Below, one piece after another: positions 1-8,880 of a DNA stretch of 64,000 nt (within the stretch, counting starts at the first letter, position 1; each line of letters opens with the position of its first letter). The position numbers were made by a program, and so were the translations under genes. Location: positions 5,222,501-5,286,500 of the forward strand of contig NZ_CP053746.1 of NCBI RefSeq assembly GCF_013201545.1. Direction: 5' to 3'. The notes beneath the pieces were generated by a model that had not been told where the DNA came from, made no database searches, and saw only the letters and a list, made by a program, of their open reading frames with translations. The DNA is from Pseudomonas graminis. GTDB taxonomy: Bacteria > Pseudomonadota > Gammaproteobacteria > Pseudomonadales > Pseudomonadaceae.

Positions 1-470
1 CCACCGCCAGGACGGTGACCACCAGTTCGAAGGTCGCGGCGATGCTCACGCCCAAAATGTTCAGGGTCATGAATACGAAGTACGCGCCGATGGCCGCAAC
101 CCTTGGGTCAAGGGACGGGTACTGCACGTTGAGGTAGGCGCCGATGGCCATGGCGATGGCCGGTGGGGCGAAGACGAATTCGATCAGTGTCGCCAGCCCC
201 GCGATCATCCCGCCGGTGACGCCGAAGGCGCGCAAGCTGTAGGCAAACGGCCCGCCTGCGTTGGGAATCGCGGTGGTCAGCTCGGTGAAACTGAAGATGA
301 AACAGGTGTACATCACCGCGACCATCAGCGTGGTCACCAGAAAGCCCAGCGTCCCGGCGGTGCCCCAGCCGTAACTCCAGCCGAAGTATTCGCCGGAAAT
401 CACCAGGCCCACGGCCAGTCCCCACAAGTGCAGGGTTCCCAAGGTCGGTTTGAGTTGTGAAGCAGTCATG
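1..470 (-). CDS. eat: Ethanolamine permease, N-terminal part (gene cut by window edge)
   Basis: An open frame begins with ATG at 468-470 and runs off the left edge, giving about 156 residues. It has hydrophobic segments typical of the APC amino acid/polyamine superfamily, including a first helix with GLVISGEYFGWSYGWG and a second with a TELTTAIPNAGGPFAYS stretch. These are characteristic of the ethanolamine permeases (Eat/EutP type) of Pseudomonas, inner membrane proteins that import ethanolamine for the ammonia-lyase EutBC. The divergent AraC-family gene at 917 fits an ethanolamine regulator. The eutBC genes would lie beyond the left edge, so substrate assignment rests on family resemblance only. 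Confidence 0.8.
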
Positions 471-916
471 AGCGTGTACCCCGGTAGCCAGGCGACGGTA
501 TTTGTCTGCCGTCGAGCATAGTCACAGCGCGCCGGCCATGGCTTGACACTGCGTTGCACCGTATGTCGTCTGCGGTCAAGTTTTCCGGGTATCTGCCGAC
601 GGTGCGCCACGCTGGCGCGTGAAAACGGCCCGGTGCTTTATCGGGGGTCACTATTGAAGTCAGTGTAAGGCTGTGTTTCCGGGTCAGCGTGGCACCGTAC
701 TTCCCAAAACTACGGTTGCCGGATGAGTCGCCGGGTAGCACCGCGCCTCTTGTGGGAGCGAGCTTGCTCGCGAAGACGTCCGCCCAGCCGAGATGCGATC
801 AAGCCTCCACAGCTGAATGGCAGGCCGGCGCGTGGGTGCCGGAAGGTGTGCTCAAGCCATGAAGGTATGACATTTGCTAGCACACATTGCCTACACACCG
901 TCAGAGCCGTCCCCCC
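471..916. other. Divergent intergenic region (eat / AraC regulator)
   Basis: This 446-base gap holds the promoters of the divergent permease and AraC genes and one REP element (751-776). No convincing sigma-54 site with correct spacing and no other gene was seen. Confidence 0.6.
751..776. repeat. REP element, GTGGGAGCGAGCTTGCTCGCGAA type
   Basis: The palindromic core GCGAGCTTGCTCGC preceded by TGTGGGA is the classic Pseudomonas REP sequence. A single copy lies here between divergent genes. Confidence 0.85.
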
Positions 917-1993
917 ATGCTCCCGACCCTTGTCCCCGCCGCCGCATCGAACATGCCCGCCGCCAGCAATCGCGGCGTGCTGTCGGCTGCGGCCAATGGG
1001 CTCGACGGGTTTATCCTGCAGCACGGCGGTGATCTGGACCGCGTATTCGGGCGGTCCGGGATCGACCCCGAGCAATTGCTGCACCCGACCCTGAGCCTGC
1101 CGCTGACCAACTACTGCAAAGTGCTGGAAGAAGCCGCGAGCCAGACCGGCTGCGACAACTTCGGCCTGCGTTACGGCCAGCAATTCCGGCCTCAGGCACT
1201 GGGCCTGCTGGGCTACATTGGTCTGTGCTCGGCGACGCTGGAAGACGCGCTGATCAACTTTTCCGCCGCCTTCCCCTTCCACCAGCACAGCACGCTGATC
1301 GAACTGGTCGATCAAGGCGAGTGCTACCGGTTTGATTATCAGGTCCGCCACGGCGCGATCAACGAACGCCGCCAGGACGCCGAATTGACCATGGGCATGG
1401 CGCTGAACCTCGTGCGCCACGTGCTCGGCCCGGACTGGGCACCTCGGCAAGTGGCCTTCGAACACGCCCAACCCCAAGGCTGGCACGAGCACCGCGACGT
1501 CTTCCGCGCTGATGTGTGTTTCGGGCAGGGCTGCAATTCACTGCTGATTCCCAAGGGCGATGTCGTCGGCAAGGCCATGCCGGGCAGCGATCCGATTCTG
1601 CTGATGCTGATCAAGGACGCGATCCGTCAGTTGGGCGAGAACGGCAGCAGCACGGGCAACCGCCACGAAGCGACGCTCCTTGACCGCGCCCGGCAGACCA
1701 TCGTCGCCACCCTGCACCTGGGCGAACCGGCGCTGGAGGACATCGCCCAGACCCTGGGCCTGTCCGAATGGACCCTGCAGCGCAAGCTGCGTGAATACGG
1801 CATCAGCTTCACGCAACTGGTCGACCAGATCCGCCAGGACTCGGCCCTGAGCCACCTGAAACAGCAGGACCTCAGCATTACCCAACTCGCCTCGCTGCTG
1901 GGCTACTCGGAGACCAGCGCATTCTCGCGGGCGTTCAAGCGATGGTTCGGGGTGAGTCCGAAGCAGTGGCGGGGTGGTGACTGGCGCCGTTGA
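917..1993 (+). CDS. AraC-family transcriptional regulator, probably of ethanolamine use
   Basis: The 358-residue protein has an N-terminal Arabinose_bd-type sensor domain (about residues 30-210, with the family-typical GLRYGQQF and QALGLLGYIGLCSATL stretches). A C-terminal AraC double helix-turn-helix follows (about 260-355), including SITQLASLLGYSETSAFSRA and the closing FKRWFGVSPKQWR. The ATG at 917 was chosen; an in-frame TTG at 887 and a later ATG at 952 are possible. It is transcribed away from the ethanolamine permease gene, which suggests it activates that operon. The link is by neighbourhood only; the fold assignment is firm. Confidence 0.85.
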   Translation: MLPTLVPAAASNMPAASNRGVLSAAANGLDGFILQHGGDLDRVFGRSGIDPEQLLHPTLSLPLTNYCKVLEEAASQTGCDNFGLRYGQQFRPQALGLLGYIGLCSATLEDALINFSAAFPFHQHSTLIELVDQGECYRFDYQVRHGAINERRQDAELTMGMALNLVRHVLGPDWAPRQVAFEHAQPQGWHEHRDVFRADVCFGQGCNSLLIPKGDVVGKAMPGSDPILLMLIKDAIRQLGENGSSTGNRHEATLLDRARQTIVATLHLGEPALEDIAQTLGLSEWTLQRKLREYGISFTQLVDQIRQDSALSHLKQQDLSITQLASLLGYSETSAFSRAFKRWFGVSPKQWRGGDWRR

Positions 1994-2056
1994 TAGCCCA
2001 TTTTCCTGAACGCCTTCCGTGCAAAACCTGGCCCAGCGTGGATGAGCGGGTGCAGG

Positions 2057-2512
2057 CTATTCGAAAGCCGAGTTGCGTCCGGCCGCGTAATGCCGCGTTT
2101 GATAGGGCAGCAGGGTTTGCACTTTCAACCCTAAACCCTCGCTAAGTCCCCACGACACGGCAAGCTCGTCCCGACGGTCACGCAGGCGAATCTCTGCAAG
2201 TTGAAGGCTGTCGCCCCGACGCGGAAAACGCTGCATTAGCAAACTCAGCGCGTGCAAGGTCTCGCGAACCCGCTCGTCAGTCGCACAGGGGAACCGGGTC
2301 AGCTTTTCCAGAAGGTACCCCACTCGACGCGCCGCCAGCTCGCCAGGATTGCTGGCGAGAAATCTGCGCAATTCTGACTCCATGCTCGAGTGCTCATACC
2401 AGACCTCCTGAGCCAGACTCACCAACGCGCAATCATCGGCCTGACTCAGCGGTTGATCAGCGAGTCTGGCCATCGCTTCGGAAAGTAAGTGGCGTTCAAC
2501 CGGGCTGTCCAT
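2057..2512 (-). CDS. Conserved hypothetical protein, partner of the nucleotidyltransferase-like gene
   Basis: A 151-residue, charged, probably all-helical protein begins with ATG at 2510-2512. It overlaps the end of the upstream gene by 17 bases, so the two are translationally coupled. No signal peptide, membrane segment or known motif was recognised. The sequence is rich in Leu, Arg and Glu. The constant pairing with a minimal nucleotidyltransferase makes a two-gene module likely (toxin-antitoxin or regulatory pair), but this is inference from layout and no toxin motif such as the HEPN RxxxxH is evident. Confidence 0.65.
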   Translation of the reverse strand: MDSPVERHLLSEAMARLADQPLSQADDCALVSLAQEVWYEHSSMESELRRFLASNPGELAARRVGYLLEKLTRFPCATDERVRETLHALSLLMQRFPRRGDSLQLAEIRLRDRRDELAVSWGLSEGLGLKVQTLLPYQTRHYAAGRNSAFE

Positions 2513-3065
2513 CAGTGGTCTCCAGATAGTCCTGCAAAATATTGGCAAGGATGGATGTTGGAGCTTCGTGATTGCCAACATAACAATCAATGGCCTGCAG
2601 GGCCAAACGCTCAAACTCGGCAGCAAGGATGAAGCCGGTACGCAACAGGGCGAAGATATCGCTGACGTCCTGCTCAGTCCCGCGTCCGAGCGTGGAAATA
2701 GCAAGATCGACCGGCGACGCTATCAGAACTCGCAATGGCGACAGCGGCCCGAACGAATCAAGCGGCACTCCTCGCTCCAGATAGTCTTCATGCAAGGGCC
2801 CCAGTCCAGACGTGAAGTTGAGGTCATAAGACAATTCCACCACGCGACCGCTTCGTTCATCCACGAATGTCTGGGGGACCGTCGCCAGCAAAGCCTGTAA
2901 ATCAAAGCGCGAAGGCAGCTCCGGGGCGAAGAACTCAGCGTCGACATCACTGGAAACCCGATGACTTGTGTACAAATGCACCGCGCACCCACCGAAGATA
3001 ACGACGGTAAGCGCCGCAGGCGGGGCCTTCTCAAACGTCAGTTCGCTCTCGACCGATTTGAACAT
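2496..3065 (-). CDS. DUF6036/MNT-type nucleotidyltransferase-like protein
   Basis: The 189-residue protein carries near its start VVIFGGCAVHLYTSHRVSSD, followed by VDAEF. This is the GG...(S/T)xDxD pattern of minimal nucleotidyltransferases (DUF6036 / AbiEii-like group). In such proteins the glycines hold the nucleotide and the acidic residues bind metal. The rest is helical, with no transmembrane segment. Start: ATG at 3065 is the family-like beginning (MFKSVESELTFEKAP); an in-frame TTG at 3074 has a slightly better Shine-Dalgarno. It overlaps the next gene by 17 bases. Family members include type IV antitoxin/toxin components and antibiotic nucleotidyltransferases; the substrate here is unknown. 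Confidence 0.7.
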   Translation of the reverse strand: MFKSVESELTFEKAPPAALTVVIFGGCAVHLYTSHRVSSDVDAEFFAPELPSRFDLQALLATVPQTFVDERSGRVVELSYDLNFTSGLGPLHEDYLERGVPLDSFGPLSPLRVLIASPVDLAISTLGRGTEQDVSDIFALLRTGFILAAEFERLALQAIDCYVGNHEAPTSILANILQDYLETTDGQPG

Positions 3066-3300
3066 CGCGACCAATGCATATCCCAGCGCGGTCTCGCAGT
3101 TAAGGATGGCAGGCCGTACTTCACAGGCAGCGCTCTTGTTCGCGGTTCGTCCCTGGATCGAAAAAAGGTCGATCAGGAATTTACCGATGAATGAGCTGTT
3201 ACGAAGTCAGCATGGATCGTCTCTGCACGTAGGAACCACCGGAAATACGCGAAGGTAATTCCGTTTAAATCGGATCGTTACCGAAGGAGCGGTCAGCGAT

Positions 3301-5304
3301 CTACTTCCGCCCCAAATCCTGCAACCAGTCGCTCATGTTCCCCGGCAGGAGCAGTTCGTGCCGGGCGCGGGAGCTGGCGGTGTAGAGCAGCGAGCACACG
3401 CTGGCGAGGGAATGCGTCGAGCCTTCCCGCGGTGGGCGCATGAGGTCGCGGGAGAGGAGCACGGCGTCGAACTCCTGGTTCTTCACGTCTTCGACCTTCG
3501 CCAGTTTGAGGATGGCAGCCGGGTCGTTGCAGAAACGCTGGGTGGTGTCGAGGAAGTCCTGCAGTCGGTTGCCCTGGCCGAGCCACTCGTGCATGGCCTT
3601 GAATTCGTGGCTGCCGCCCATGGCCGAGGCCAGCGCGTCCCAGTAAGCGAAGCGGAAGATCAACCGGTGTTGCGGGCGCAGGTCTTCGCGGTAGAGCAGG
3701 TCCAGGCCTTTGACGAACAGCGTGAGGTTTTCAAGGGTGCGCAGTGGCATTTGAAAGCGCGCGCCTGCTTCGGTCAGGCGCTTGAACCAGGCAAACAGGC
3801 CCCATTCGTTGGCGACCAGAATCGTGGTGGGTTTTTCCGGGATCGGCATGACGCCGTGGCCGATGATGCGTGTCGGGTGCGGCGCGCGGCCGACGAAGCC
3901 TTCTTTTATGTCGCTGGGGTGCATCTGAATCAGCGGGTTGAGCACGTCGGCCATTTGCTTGCCGGCGCGAATCGACTGGGTCATGAAACGCTGACGAATG
4001 AAGCCGCCGTGGCGCGGGGTCTTGCCGCTGAGCTGCTGGAATTCGTCGCCCAACGTAATGACCGCCTGGGGACTGCGATCAAGGATCTGCACCATTGGCG
4101 CCGTCAGCTCGTGGCTCTCGTCGATGATGATGTGGCTGTAGTTCTCGGGAATGACTTCAGTGGTGAGCGCCAGAAACTTGATCCGGTGGCTGTTGCGGAT
4201 CGGCAACCGAATGTGCGGCGCCGACGGCCTGACCGTCTCGCGCCAGAGCAGGCGGCTGTATTCCAGCAGCAGGGCGATGTCCGCCTGACTCGCCGCATGG
4301 CCCAGGGACGGCAAGTGCCGCGCCTCGATATTCGCCAGCGGCGACAGGCTGAAGCTGTGCACGGTGCTGCGGCAGACCCGCGCCACATCACGGGGCTGCA
4401 GTTTGCCCACGGCTTGCAGGTTCAGCCACTGCGCCACTTGCCGATCATCGACCAGCGAGCTGGCGCCGGTGCGCTGAATGTCGGTGTTGCGCCAGCCACG
4501 CGCGGTCAGGTCACGGTTAAGAAGCAGGTTGGCCATGTGACCGAAGGTGCACGCGTTGATTCGCGCGTCGGGATTGGCCTGGCGCACCCGTGCCTGAAGC
4601 GCGCTCACCTGACCGGGAAAGGTCGCCATGAGCAGGGTTTTTTCCGGGATCAGGACCTCGAAGAACTTCGCCAGCAAGTACGTTTTGCCCACGCCGGCAT
4701 AGGCCTGCAGGTGGAACGACTCCTCGCTGCACACCTTGAACTCGTCGAAGATCCGGCTCTGTTGATCGCTCAGGCGCAGCACGTCGCCGGACGGCATCAC
4801 CAGCTCGCGGGTCAGGGGTTCCAGTTTGGCGCGATGACGCAGGCCAAAACCGAAGTCCCACTGCCCTTCCCCATCGAGGTAATCCTGCTGCTCGATGTCA
4901 GCGTCTTCGAGCAGGCTGACGCCGGCAATTTCAAGCACCGAGAGTCCTGCGGCCAGATGGTCGGCGGTGAACCTGCCACGTACCAGATCGGCAAAACGGC
5001 CGCCGGCGTCTTCGACCGAGGCGGCCGCGCGCAGGACGTCATCGAGCATGCGTTCGAGCTGTTCGACGGCAGTGTGTTGCGCGGCCAGGGCCTTGAGATT
5101 GAGCAGCAGCATCAGCGCAGCGAGTTGCGGCCGGCCCGCCTGACTGAGGAAATCGTCCAGCGATTCGCCAGCGGCCAGGCCTTTGCACACCTCTTCGGTC
5201 AGGGGCAGAAACAGTGACGGCGGTGGCGCGAAGGCAGCGGGTGATCTCATTGCGGGTGTCAGGTCCTGAGCGGCGCGTGGGCGCGGGCAGTCAAAAAGGA
5301 GCAC
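3301..5304 (-). CDS. Superfamily-1 (UvrD/RecD-like) helicase-type ATPase
   Basis: The 667-residue protein shows SF1 helicase motifs in order: Walker A AYAGVGKTYLLAKF (about residue 200), a DESH Walker B in HIIIDESHEL (about 390), motif III-like TLGDEFQQLSG, and a C-terminal YTASSRARHELLL resembling motif VI. The N-terminal 180 residues are a helical region of unknown role. The GTG start at 5304 was chosen because AGGAG lies six bases upstream; the ATG at 5250 has no good site. It likely acts on nucleic acid in the cytoplasm. It stands alone, with neighbours unrelated. It differs from housekeeping UvrD, Rep and RecD in length and architecture, so its pathway is unknown. Confidence 0.75.
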   Translation of the reverse strand: MLLFDCPRPRAAQDLTPAMRSPAAFAPPPSLFLPLTEEVCKGLAAGESLDDFLSQAGRPQLAALMLLLNLKALAAQHTAVEQLERMLDDVLRAAASVEDAGGRFADLVRGRFTADHLAAGLSVLEIAGVSLLEDADIEQQDYLDGEGQWDFGFGLRHRAKLEPLTRELVMPSGDVLRLSDQQSRIFDEFKVCSEESFHLQAYAGVGKTYLLAKFFEVLIPEKTLLMATFPGQVSALQARVRQANPDARINACTFGHMANLLLNRDLTARGWRNTDIQRTGASSLVDDRQVAQWLNLQAVGKLQPRDVARVCRSTVHSFSLSPLANIEARHLPSLGHAASQADIALLLEYSRLLWRETVRPSAPHIRLPIRNSHRIKFLALTTEVIPENYSHIIIDESHELTAPMVQILDRSPQAVITLGDEFQQLSGKTPRHGGFIRQRFMTQSIRAGKQMADVLNPLIQMHPSDIKEGFVGRAPHPTRIIGHGVMPIPEKPTTILVANEWGLFAWFKRLTEAGARFQMPLRTLENLTLFVKGLDLLYREDLRPQHRLIFRFAYWDALASAMGGSHEFKAMHEWLGQGNRLQDFLDTTQRFCNDPAAILKLAKVEDVKNQEFDAVLLSRDLMRPPREGSTHSLASVCSLLYTASSRARHELLLPGNMSDWLQDLGRK

Positions 5305-5389
5305 AGCTTACTCCTGCCGCCCGATCACCGCTCACTTGCGTGTCGCCGTTACCACGGACGGCCCGAAAGACCACCGTCTGACATGCCCT

Positions 5390-5644
5390 TCACACCCGGC
5401 TCTGCTGATGCCCCGCCACGCCGACCCGGGTGTGTTCGGAGCCGCCTTCGGCGACCATCTGCCCGCGGCTTTCGATCCACATCACCAGCGGCGTTTTGTC
5501 GGAGCCGTTTTCGGCGACTTTCGGCGCAAGCTGGAAGCAGGTGCGCTCGTCTCCGCCGGTGTGCGTCACGGCTGCGTTGGCGTGAACGGCGAAACCCGCG
5601 AGTGCGAATGCAACGGCCGACAAGGTGGTTTTGATCGGTGTCAT
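5390..5644 (-). CDS. Small exported protein of unknown function
   Basis: This 84-residue product starts at ATG 5642-5644, with AGGA eight bases upstream. Residues 1-24 form a typical Sec signal peptide (positive MTPIK, then a hydrophobic core ending in AVHANA). The mature part is short, with a single Cys and Gly-rich C-terminus, and matches no family I can name. It lies 78 bases downstream of the DUF2790 gene in the same direction and is probably co-transcribed with it. Confidence 0.65.
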   Translation of the reverse strand: MTPIKTTLSAVAFALAGFAVHANAAVTHTGGDERTCFQLAPKVAENGSDKTPLVMWIESRGQMVAEGGSEHTRVGVAGHQQSRV

Positions 5645-5722
5645 GGTGTGATCCTCACGTAATCTTCAACGGTAATGAGCGAACCGGGCGGCCGGCGACA
5701 CGGCATCCGCGCGGCCCTGGAC

Positions 5723-5986
5723 TCAGTTGTCCTGCGGGCAGTTCTGGGCAACGGTCTCGTAGTTCAGAACCTGTTGCTGGCCTTGGGAGTCGAGGTAGCG
5801 AAGGTGAGCATTGACCACGCCGCAGGCCGGGCTTGGGTCGACTTCGGTGGACAAGGCCTTGGCGATGTCCAGGTGCTCGCCGTACATATAATTGTGGGCT
5901 TGAGCAACGGGCTGGGCTTGGGCGGTCAGGGCGCCAAGGCTCATGGCGGCAAACAGGGTGGCGATGCTGAGGTTCTTCCAGTTCAT
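5723..5986 (-). CDS. DUF2790 family small periplasmic protein
   Basis: The 87-residue protein has a cleavable signal peptide (about residues 1-24, ending AQAQP). A mature domain with YMYGEHLDIAKALS and two cysteines follows, one in PACGVV and one near the C-terminal QNCPQDN. These are typical of the DUF2790 family, which is nearly confined to Pseudomonas. The two Cys probably form a disulfide in the periplasm. The function is not established; members often sit next to two-component or metal-response genes, as here. A GGAG site lies six bases before the ATG. Confidence 0.8.
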   Translation of the reverse strand: MNWKNLSIATLFAAMSLGALTAQAQPVAQAHNYMYGEHLDIAKALSTEVDPSPACGVVNAHLRYLDSQGQQQVLNYETVAQNCPQDN

Positions 5987-6291
5987 GATGTTCTCCGGTA
6001 TTCAAAGGGTCATTCGGTCAGGGTTCGAGGCGGTGTGTGTCTGTCGTCTCGATGGGTCCCATTGAACGCCCCGCAGGTATCTCGCTTGTGTCGCGAACCG
6101 CCGGAAAATCATCCTTACGTGTCAGAGCCCGCTGCAGATACACAGCGATACATTCGCGCCGAAAAACCTGCCTTTTGCATGCGCGTGTATGCCCGGCAGC
6201 GCCAGATACAGTGGAATACAAACCCCGGCAGGCAAGTCACGCGCGACTGGTTAAGATGCGCCTCACACACATGAATACGGGAGCTGCGGCA
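5987..6291. other. Divergent promoter region (DUF2790 / response regulator)
   Basis: This 305-base gap separates the divergent DUF2790 and response-regulator genes. No clear palindromic operator was recognised. The region is somewhat richer in AT than its neighbours, as expected for promoters. Confidence 0.5.
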
Positions 6292-7032
6292 ATGGAGCAC
6301 GTCGATCACATTCTGATTGTCGATGACGATCGCGAGATTCGGGAACTGGTGGGCAACTACCTGAAGAAGAACGGCCTGCGCACCACCGTGGTCGCGGACG
6401 GCAGGCAGATGCGTTCGTTTCTGGAATCGACGCCTGTCGACCTGATCGTGCTCGACATCATGATGCCCGGCGACGACGGCCTGCTGCTGTGCCGCGAGCT
6501 GCGCACCGGCAAGCACAAGACAACGCCCGTGCTGATGCTCACCGCCCGCAGCGACGAAACCGACCGCATCATTGGCCTGGAAATGGGCGCCGATGACTAC
6601 CTGGTAAAGCCCTTCGCCGCCCGTGAACTGCTGGCGCGGATCAACGCCGTGCTGCGCCGCACCCGCATGCTGCCGCCGAACCTGATCGTCACCGAAGCCG
6701 GTCGTTTGCTGGCCTTTGGCAAATGGAAGCTGGACACCACCGCCCGTCACTTGCTCGACGCCCAGGGCACGGTGGTGACGCTCAGTGGCGCGGAATACCG
6801 CTTGCTGCGCACCTTCCTCGACCACCCGCAGCGGGTATTGAGCCGCGATCAATTGCTGAACCTGACCCAAGGCCGCGACGCCGATCTGTTCGACCGCTCC
6901 ATCGACTTGCTGGTCAGCCGCTTGCGTCAGCGCCTGGCCGACGACGCCCGCGACCCGGCCTACATCAAGACCGTGCGCAACGAGGGCTACGTGTTCACCT
7001 ACGCTGTGGAAATTCTCGGGGAAAGCCCATGA
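6292..7032 (+). CDS. OmpR-family two-component response regulator
   Basis: The 246-residue protein has a receiver domain (about residues 5-120) with acidic pocket D11-D12-D13, phospho-acceptor D55 in VLDIMMPG, and K in DDYLVKPF. A winged-helix DNA-binding domain follows (about 145-240, with SGAEYRLLRTFLDHPQRVLSRDQLL and the closing VRNEGYVF). ATG at 6292 has GGGAG nine bases upstream; an in-frame ATG at 6271 is possible. The stop overlaps the sensor kinase start (ATGA), so the two form a cognate pair. The signal is unknown. The divergent DUF2790 gene is a plausible target by position. Confidence 0.92.
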   Translation: MEHVDHILIVDDDREIRELVGNYLKKNGLRTTVVADGRQMRSFLESTPVDLIVLDIMMPGDDGLLLCRELRTGKHKTTPVLMLTARSDETDRIIGLEMGADDYLVKPFAARELLARINAVLRRTRMLPPNLIVTEAGRLLAFGKWKLDTTARHLLDAQGTVVTLSGAEYRLLRTFLDHPQRVLSRDQLLNLTQGRDADLFDRSIDLLVSRLRQRLADDARDPAYIKTVRNEGYVFTYAVEILGESP

Positions 7033-8369
7033 AGCTGAGCTTCGGATGGCCGCGCACCCTGGCCTCGCGTCTCTCGCTGATTTTTCTGATCAGCCTGGTG
7101 CTGGCCCACGGTCTGTCGTTCGGCCTGCAATTTTATGAGCGCTATGAAAGCGCGATGACCACGATGCTCGGCAACATGGAGCGCGATCTCAGCACTACCG
7201 TTGCCATCCTCGAACGCCTGCCGCCCGACGAACGCCAGGCCTGGCTGCCACGTTTCGAACACCCGACCTACGTCTACATCCTGGGTGCCGGCCAGACCGG
7301 TACGCCGGTGGACATGGACAAGGCGCCAATGTCGGTGCATTCGATGCAGGAAAGCCTGGGCCACGATTACGCACTGACCTTCAATAACATCACCGACAGC
7401 CGCCCGCACTATCAGGCGCATCTGACGCTGAAGGACGGCAACCCGCTGACGATTGACGTGCGCCCGCAGATCACCCCGCTGTCGCCCTGGCTGCCGCTGC
7501 TGTTGATCGGCCAATTGGTGTTGCTGTTCGTCTGCACCTGGCTGGCGGTGCGCACGGCCATTCGCCCGCTGACGCGCCTGTCCCACGCCGTCGACAACCT
7601 CGACCCCAACGGCGAAGGCATTCGCCTGGATGAAAGCGGCCCGACCGAGGTGGCCTTTGCCGCCGTGGCGTTCAACACCATGCAGCAACGGATCTCGACC
7701 TACGTGAAGGAGCGCATGCAACTGCTGGCGGCGATCTCCCACGACCTGCAAACCCCGATCACCCGCATGAAACTGCGCGCCGAGTTCATGGACGACGGCA
7801 TCGAGAAAGACAAGCTGTGGAGCGACCTGAGCGAGATGCAGCACCTGGTTCAGGAAGGCGTGGCCTATGCCCGCAGCATGGACACCTCGACCGAGACAGC
7901 CCGGCGCGTGGACATGGATTCATTCCTCGACAGCCTGGTGTTCGACTATCAGGACGTAGGCCGCGACGTGCAGTTGAACGGCAAGACCGGCGCAATCATC
8001 GACACCCGCCCCCATGCCTTGCGCCGAGTGCTGGTCAACCTGACAGACAACGCGTTGAAGTTCGGTGGCGCAGCGGAGATTGAAGTGATCGCCCACGCCG
8101 ATCAGAGCCTGTCGCTTCACGTGCTGGACCGCGGGCCGGGCATTGCCGAAGGGGAATTGTCGGAAGTGATCAAGCCGTTCTACCGCGTCGAGAGCTCACG
8201 CAACCGCGACACCGGAGGTACCGGACTGGGCCTGGCGATTGCGCAGCAACTGACGATCGCACTGGGCGGCACCTTGACGCTCACCAACCGCGAAGGGGGT
8301 GGGTTGAGTGCTCAGTTGAAGCTGCCCGCACGGATAGCGACAGGCGCGGTGAAGGTCACGGATCGTTAG
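7029..8369 (+). CDS. Membrane sensor histidine kinase, partner of the 6292 regulator
   Basis: The 446-residue EnvZ-like kinase has a first transmembrane helix at about residues 14-34, a periplasmic sensor of about 120 residues, and a second helix at about 155-175. A HAMP linker (AIRPLTRLSHAVDNLD), the phospho-acceptor H238 in AAISHDLQTPITRMK, and an HATPase domain follow. The HATPase shows N-box DNALKFGG, G1 DRGPGIAEG and G2 GGTGLGLAIAQQL. All catalytic residues are present. It overlaps the regulator by four bases. The periplasmic part has no recognisable ligand-binding motif. Confidence 0.92.
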   Translation: MKLSFGWPRTLASRLSLIFLISLVLAHGLSFGLQFYERYESAMTTMLGNMERDLSTTVAILERLPPDERQAWLPRFEHPTYVYILGAGQTGTPVDMDKAPMSVHSMQESLGHDYALTFNNITDSRPHYQAHLTLKDGNPLTIDVRPQITPLSPWLPLLLIGQLVLLFVCTWLAVRTAIRPLTRLSHAVDNLDPNGEGIRLDESGPTEVAFAAVAFNTMQQRISTYVKERMQLLAAISHDLQTPITRMKLRAEFMDDGIEKDKLWSDLSEMQHLVQEGVAYARSMDTSTETARRVDMDSFLDSLVFDYQDVGRDVQLNGKTGAIIDTRPHALRRVLVNLTDNALKFGGAAEIEVIAHADQSLSLHVLDRGPGIAEGELSEVIKPFYRVESSRNRDTGGTGLGLAIAQQLTIALGGTLTLTNREGGGLSAQLKLPARIATGAVKVTDR

Positions 8370-8392
8370 AGGATATTGACGTTGATTATCCT

Positions 8393-8530
8393 TGGTGGGA
8401 CCGGCTTCAGCCGGGAAAAGGCCCGTGTGAGCACCGAACCTTCTGCAGTGTGACGCCTGACGCATTCCCGGCTAAAGCCGGTCCCACCAACAGACCGCGC
8501 GCGCCTGTAGGACCGGCTTCAGCCGGGAAG
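8393..8530. repeat. Cluster of three REP elements (GGACCGGCTTCAGCCGGGAA type)
   Basis: Copies lie at 8393-8417 (direct), 8464-8490 (inverted) and 8505-8530 (direct), each with a GCCGGCTTNAGCCGGC-like palindrome next to GTGGGACC. The first two form a REPIN-like inverted pair between the sensor kinase and the long repeat. Confidence 0.85.
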
Positions 8531-8879
8531 CCTCTGATCTGCTTTTGATGTGCCTTTGATCTGCCTTCGCTGTTCAACCACAAAAGGCTCAGTCACCGCC
8601 AAACGCGACGTTGGTGCAGGCTGAACGCAGGTTTTGCGGGAGTGGGCCGAGCCGCAGGGATGCGGCGAGAGCGCCGTCAGGACATGGATGTCCGTTCGGC
8701 GCGGGCCCACGGAGCAAGAACTGAGTGAAGGAACCCTGACGAAGGAAGGGCCCAACCGAGAGCAAGCACCCTTGGTTACTTGGGGATGGTGCGACTTTCG
8801 ACTTTTCCAAGTAACTCGCCGAAGGCGAAACCCGAGGCCGTTAGGCCGACGCCCTTGATCTTGATCTTGATCTTGAGAA
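8531..8879 (+). repeat. Long interspersed repeat, copy 1
   Basis: This element of about 350 bp also occurs at 23220-23527 (inverted) and 23868-24160. It begins with three 11-bp units (gatctgctttt-like, 8536-8568). A conserved core with hairpins GCCGCA/TGCGGC (8651-8666) and GGACAT/ATGTCC (8680-8693) follows, then long-range arms GTTACTTGG (8775-8783) and CCAAGTAAC (8807-8815). It ends with three gatctt hexamers. It lies next to REP elements and downstream of the siderophore receptor gene's stop. I see no credible gene in it. Short frames across it are shared only because the DNA is repeated. Confidence 0.8.
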
Positions 8880-8880
8880 A

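Noticed and set aside
543..562. Possible sigma-54 promoter (TTGACACTGCGTTGCA) near the ethanolamine genes
   Set aside because: Spacing between the two elements is one base short of the strict -24/-12 distance and it points away from the permease.
3066..3200. In-frame extension of the nucleotidyltransferase gene upstream of 3065
   Set aside because: Open for about 45 codons but without a good start or Shine-Dalgarno; the family-like start is at 3065.
3358..5217. Long plus-strand open frame opposite the helicase gene
   Set aside because: GC-rich codon shadow of a gene with clear helicase motifs; no start context and no family features.
8634..8858. Short frame with GESAVRTWMSVRRGPTE, also present in the other two long repeats
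   Set aside because: The peptide recurs only because the DNA repeat recurs; it lacks a ribosome binding site and the three copies differ freely outside the hairpins.
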